From: Exilibacterium tricleocarpae | Lineage (GTDB): Bacteria; Pseudomonadota; Gammaproteobacteria; Pseudomonadales; Cellvibrionaceae | Direction: 5' to 3' | Assembly (NCBI RefSeq): GCF_007004655.1 | Contig: NZ_ML660119.1 | Coordinates: 1 to 36,793, forward strand | DNA length: 36,793 nt | Shown: piece by piece, positions 34,801-36,793 of the stretch | Layout: every line of letters starts with the position of its first letter | Numbering within the stretch: position 1 is the stretch's first letter | Program-made: the position numbers and the translations under genes | Notes under the pieces: generated by a model | Database searches by the model: none | Told to the model about the DNA's origin: nothing | What the model saw: the letters and a program-made list of their open reading frames with translations, nothing else

Positions 34801-36793
34801 GCGGCTGTCAGGCTGCTCAGGAGCCAGTCGCCGTTGCCGGTCAACTGGTCGCGCCCGGCACCGCCGTCAATCAGTGTCACACCCTGGTAGGTGATGTTAT
34901 TGACTGTGACCTGCCCAGGTGCGGCCAGACTGAAAACGTCGCCGCCGCCGCTCCCGAGTATATCGCCCGCCCCGATCACCGTTTCGATCCCGTTGACAAT
35001 CACGGCATTGTTACCGGCGGTAAAACCGTCGGCAGTCAGCGTGAGACCGGCATTGTTACCGACACCGTTCACATTGGTGTTATCCAGGGTATCCGTACCG
35101 CCGCCATTGATCCGGGCCACATCAAAAAATGTCACCGCAGTGTGGGTGTCAACCGTCACCTGGTCGAGACTTGAGAGCACGAAGGTCTCACCGAATCCAT
35201 CGTTGCCGGTGATGGTCCCGGTCCCGGTAACATTCTCAATATTTTCCACAAAGAGGTTGTCGCTGCCGGCGAGGAAGGTCTGGTTTTCACCAAGGATGAC
35301 ACCGGCGCCGTTCAGTTCGAGACTGTCGCCGTTGGCGCCGTTACCAAAACCGTCGAGTCGACGGGTGCCACTGAAAACCGTACCGCCGGCGCCGCCGAAC
35401 CGAATTGAGTTGGGGCCGATCAGTTCGAAGATATCGTCGCCGTCGGTGCCGACAACGGTATCCGAAGCGGCGACATCCACGGTTTCAATATCGATAAACT
35501 CGACACCCTCGATAACAAAGTTGCCGGCTGCGTTGAACGTCGGATTACCTTGAACGGTATTGGTGAGGTTGTCTCCGCTGACCTGGCCGAGTGCGTCCAC
35601 GACATCGGTACCGTCGAAGATAACGCCGGCGGCAACCACTCTGTTGGCGGCGACGATATCAAAGCTGTCATCACCGGCTGTGCCCACCAGTGAAACGACA
35701 TTACTCACTGTTTCGATGCCGCCTGTCACGGTTAGGCCCGCCGTCGTAAACCCTCCCGCTGTATCGGTCAATTGCACACCGGCGCCAGTCGTCGCCAGAC
35801 TATCGTCTCCCCCGCCGCCGGCCAGATCACCCACACCCGTGAAGCGCGCCGCTGTGCCGCCCGCCCCGTCATCCAGGTCTATACCGCTGCCATCCCAGGT
35901 AAAGCTCTCGTTCACCGCATCGCTGCCGGTCAGGTCACCGGTGTTGGCCACCGTCTCGATACCGCCGCTCACCGACAGTCCCGCGGTCGTAAACGCCCCC
36001 AGGGTATTGCCCAACTGCACCCCGGCACCGGTCGCCGCCAGGCTGTCGGCCCCGCTCGCGCCGCCGGCCAGGTCACCCACACCCGTGAAGCGCACCGCTG
36101 TGCCGCCCAGCCCGTCACCCAGGTCTATGCCGCTGCCATCCCAGGTAAAGCTTTCGTTCACGACATCGCTGCCGGTCAGGTCGCCGGTGTTGCTGACCGA
36201 ATCGATGCCACCTGTTACCGTCAGCCCATCTGCATCGAACGCCCCCAGCGTATCGGCCAACTGCACGCCGCCACCGGTACTGGCCAGGGTGTCGCCTCCG
36301 CCGGAGCCACCATTCAGAGCCCCCACTTCGGTAAAGTCGATATTGCTCACCCGCACCCGGGTGCCATTCCAGTCGAAGTTATCTGCATTGTTGCTCCCGG
36401 TCAGATCACCGGTGTTACTGACCGACTCCATACCCCCGGTCACCTGCAAATTGCTCGCACTCAACACGGTAAAGGCGCCCACCGCGCTGCCCAAATCGAC
36501 CCCGGCGGCAGCGGCCGCCCCGCTCAACGCCAGGCTGTCTCCTGTGCCACCACCGCCATTCAGGGTGATCACGCCCAGGAAATCCAACGCCCCGACACCG
36601 AGCTGGGTACCGTCCCAACTAAAACTTTCATCGGCGCCGCTGCCGGTCAGGCTGCCGGTATTGCTGACCTGCGCAATATTGCTCACGCTGCTGACCGCAC
36701 CGCCAGCCGCCGAGAAGGTCGTCGCGCTCAGCAGCGTCAACGCACCCGCATCGTTGATCAGGGTGTTAGCCGCACCGGTGTTGCCATCGAGGG
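31836..36793 (-). CDS. Giant beta-repeat exoprotein, C-terminal part (filamentous-haemagglutinin/RTX-like)
   Basis: At least 1,651 residues; the frame runs off the right edge with no stop, so the true start lies outside. Counting from the TTG codon at 36740, residues 28-347 hold four repeats of 75-82 residues (NTGDLTGS... GGIETVSN), the last two nearly identical. The middle (about 32980-34640) has at least seven repeats of about 78 residues with GGAGVDTFDLADGSI and GGGGADRF motifs, rich in G, D, N, A and T. The end resembles the beta-helix of filamentous haemagglutinins (GNITVSAPGDINV, SAGNVVLTALFGDVGTP) and closes with an acidic tail, DIDEFEL. A large secreted adhesin or repeat exoprotein is the best reading; the secretion partner is outside the window. 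Confidence 0.8.
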   Translation of the reverse strand, partial: LDGNTGAANTLINDAGALTLLSATTFSAAGGAVSSVSNIAQVSNTGSLTGSGADESFSWDGTQLGVGALDFLGVITLNGGGGTGDSLALSGAAAAAGVDLGSAVGAFTVLSASNLQVTGGMESVSNTGDLTGSNNADNFDWNGTRVRVSNIDFTEVGALNGGSGGGDTLASTGGGVQLADTLGAFDADGLTVTGGIDSVSNTGDLTGSDVVNESFTWDGSGIDLGDGLGGTAVRFTGVGDLAGGASGADSLAATGAGVQLGNTLGAFTTAGLSVSGGIETVANTGDLTGSDAVNESFTWDGSGIDLDDGAGGTAARFTGVGDLAGGGGDDSLATTGAGVQLTDTAGGFTTAGLTVTGGIETVSNVVSLVGTAGDDSFDIVAANRVVAAGVIFDGTDVVDALGQVSGDNLTNTVQGNPTFNAAGNFVIEGVEFIDIETVDVAASDTVVGTDGDDIFELIGPNSIRFGGAGGTVFSGTRRLDGFGNGANGDSLELNGAGVILGENQTFLAGSDNLFVENIENVTGTGTITGNDGFGETFVLSSLDQVTVDTHTAVTFFDVARINGGGTDTLDNTNVNGVGNNAGLTLTADGFTAGNNAVIVNGIETVIGAGDILGSGGGDVFSLAAPGQVTVNNITYQGVTLIDGGAGRDQLTGNGDWLLSSLTAAGEAAGTVDSTAFSNIEQLVGAANATLTGSDQNLTWTLDTTTTVQLTAGGTGVLELSGLQTLRGGTGDDNFVFAGLPRSVDGGAGAGRDTVTSTAAANWEVTGAGAGTIDGSGFTGIESLQGGAGTDVFRLTAGSIGAIDAGAGADEIRLGAATFTNLDGGAGVDTLIGTNNATDWFVNGTNSGTVDGASFANIETLQGGSAVDKFTLASGSIGNVRGGGGDDQIFLNGAAVNGSVSGEAGRDEINAAGNWLLAVLDAVNGANGTVGGIAFADMESIVGAGGTLTGADVNTNWTVDGAGSGRLANADAGAVAVTFSGIDNLRGGAGVDSFVLSSGSIGSVGGGGGADAFLLAGAAVGSLDGGDGIDTITGSPAGLTWVVDAVNGNSVDGVDFSNVEQLQGGAGDDTFNLLSGSTVTVARGGGGNDNFIMGGATIMVVGETGIDTVTGPAVGTDWVLTTAGGGGRVGDNNFSSMEILQGGAGVDTFDLADGSISEVRGGGGADRFNLGGATVSGTIDGQDGADTLAGRDTDNNWEVTGAGSGSVGDFTFANMDTLIGGTGIDNFQLTGGSITDIEGGLGDDTFVIDATVINGTLDGGAGSDSLSGPGSWTLSAVSDNGVAAGTVTVNNYRFAGMESLIGDSSAQATLTGSNQSLMWTTPAPGTGTVSTSAPGATAVSFTGMTGFAGGTGQDTLIATGESRTWTLLGGAVDRENTGFALGSDSFSGFERLEDNTGAVAVETDFAAGLRADQTMQLGSVTLAYGSSPVSISGAAGVTGQVAISALTLSDINGSIALNGDLDTITANLAGAGSITLTDSNGLSIDSLITQGGNITVSAPGDINVNKIDTSGTAGTVTLTSAEGSLRVADNAESGVNISAGNVVLTALFGDVGTPVTPFSINAPGQVEVRGLQFVNPLFSRPGPRVFISEGTRLPSGTETLASSAVRSAVQSNIDNIELLDPAIFTALTPYSVEEDALTLPEDQREDIDEFEL
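35700..36659 (-). repeat. Four tandem 225-246 bp coding repeats in the giant exoprotein
   Basis: Four in-frame units: 36414-36659, 36189-36413, 35943-36188 and 35700-35942. The third and fourth are nearly identical at the DNA level (for example TCCCAGGTAAAGCT recurs on the plus strand at both), while the first two have diverged. This marks a recent duplication, and assembly of repeat number may be unreliable. Confidence 0.85.

Noticed and set aside
32923-34890. A 655-codon plus-strand open frame, and others near 32547-33611 and 33612-35174, inside the giant exoprotein gene
   Set aside because: They are antisense to a repetitive GC-rich gene; the proteins are low-complexity Pro/Ser/Val/Ala runs with no domain, and open antisense frames are expected from the codon bias.
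31836-36793. Treating the glycine/aspartate repeats as standard RTX nonapeptides
   Set aside because: GGxGxD motifs occur singly within 78-residue units, not as consecutive nonapeptides, and the C-terminal end looks like haemagglutinin beta-helix rather than an RTX secretion signal.

Overview
The window looks like chromosome of a GC-rich (about 60% by eye) Gammaproteobacterium, probably a marine, Cellvibrionales-like member of the Pseudomonadales. This rests on gene content only: metR/metE, rapA, DUF1289, DUF3135, a class I PHA locus with PhaR and a phasin, and a three-gene proton-translocating transhydrogenase. I see no rRNA, tRNA, CRISPR array, prophage or transposase gene. The first ~65 bases are homopolymer runs that look like a bad assembly end. 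The right edge cuts a very large repetitive gene.

Layout. 0.2-1.7 kb (minus): CoA-type NUDIX hydrolase, gamma-carbonic anhydrase and DUF1289 protein in one run. 2.0-3.3 kb: DUF3135 protein, zinc-ribbon NUDIX hydrolase and a convergent NIF3/YqfO-like protein. 3.3-6.7 kb: divergent metR and metE. 7.1-8.8 kb: an unusual two-module QueD/PTPS-like protein convergent with a DUF1223 protein, separated by a small palindromic element. 9.4-13.1 kb: PHA locus, with phaB (plus) convergent with phasin, phaR and phaC (minus). 13.9-14.3 kb: a small XRE regulator in an AT-richer island with two palindromes upstream. 14.9-19.4 kb: a periplasm-directed molybdenum hydroxylase (2Fe-2S subunit plus molybdopterin subunit) with its maturation genes xdhC and a mocA-like gene. 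19.7-23.9 kb: rapA, a small unknown gene and an RluA-type pseudouridine synthase. 24.0-24.2 kb: a 230-bp palindromic element. 24.2-27.1 kb (minus): pntAA-pntAB-pntB. 27.6-30.7 kb (minus): YgiQ-type radical SAM protein and an exported metallo-beta-lactamase-fold protein. 31.0-31.8 kb: PP2C phosphatase. 31.8 kb to the edge (minus): the C-terminal 1,650 or more residues of a giant beta-repeat exoprotein.

How the genes fit together. PhaB makes (R)-3-hydroxybutyryl-CoA, PhaC polymerises it, the phasin coats the granules and PhaR probably represses the phasin through a palindrome in its promoter. Transhydrogenase could supply the NADPH that PhaB-type enzymes use. XdhC and the MocA-like protein equip the molybdenum hydroxylase with its cofactor. 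Most other genes are housekeeping (methionine synthesis, RNA polymerase recycling, RNA modification, nucleotide clean-up).

The points most worth a second look are a MITE-like palindromic element present in two related versions, each between convergent genes and bordered by CTAG; the two-module QueD-like protein whose active-site motifs are split between halves; the paired operators upstream of the XRE gene; the repetitive tail on the 2Fe-2S subunit; and the giant repeat protein with a recent internal duplication.
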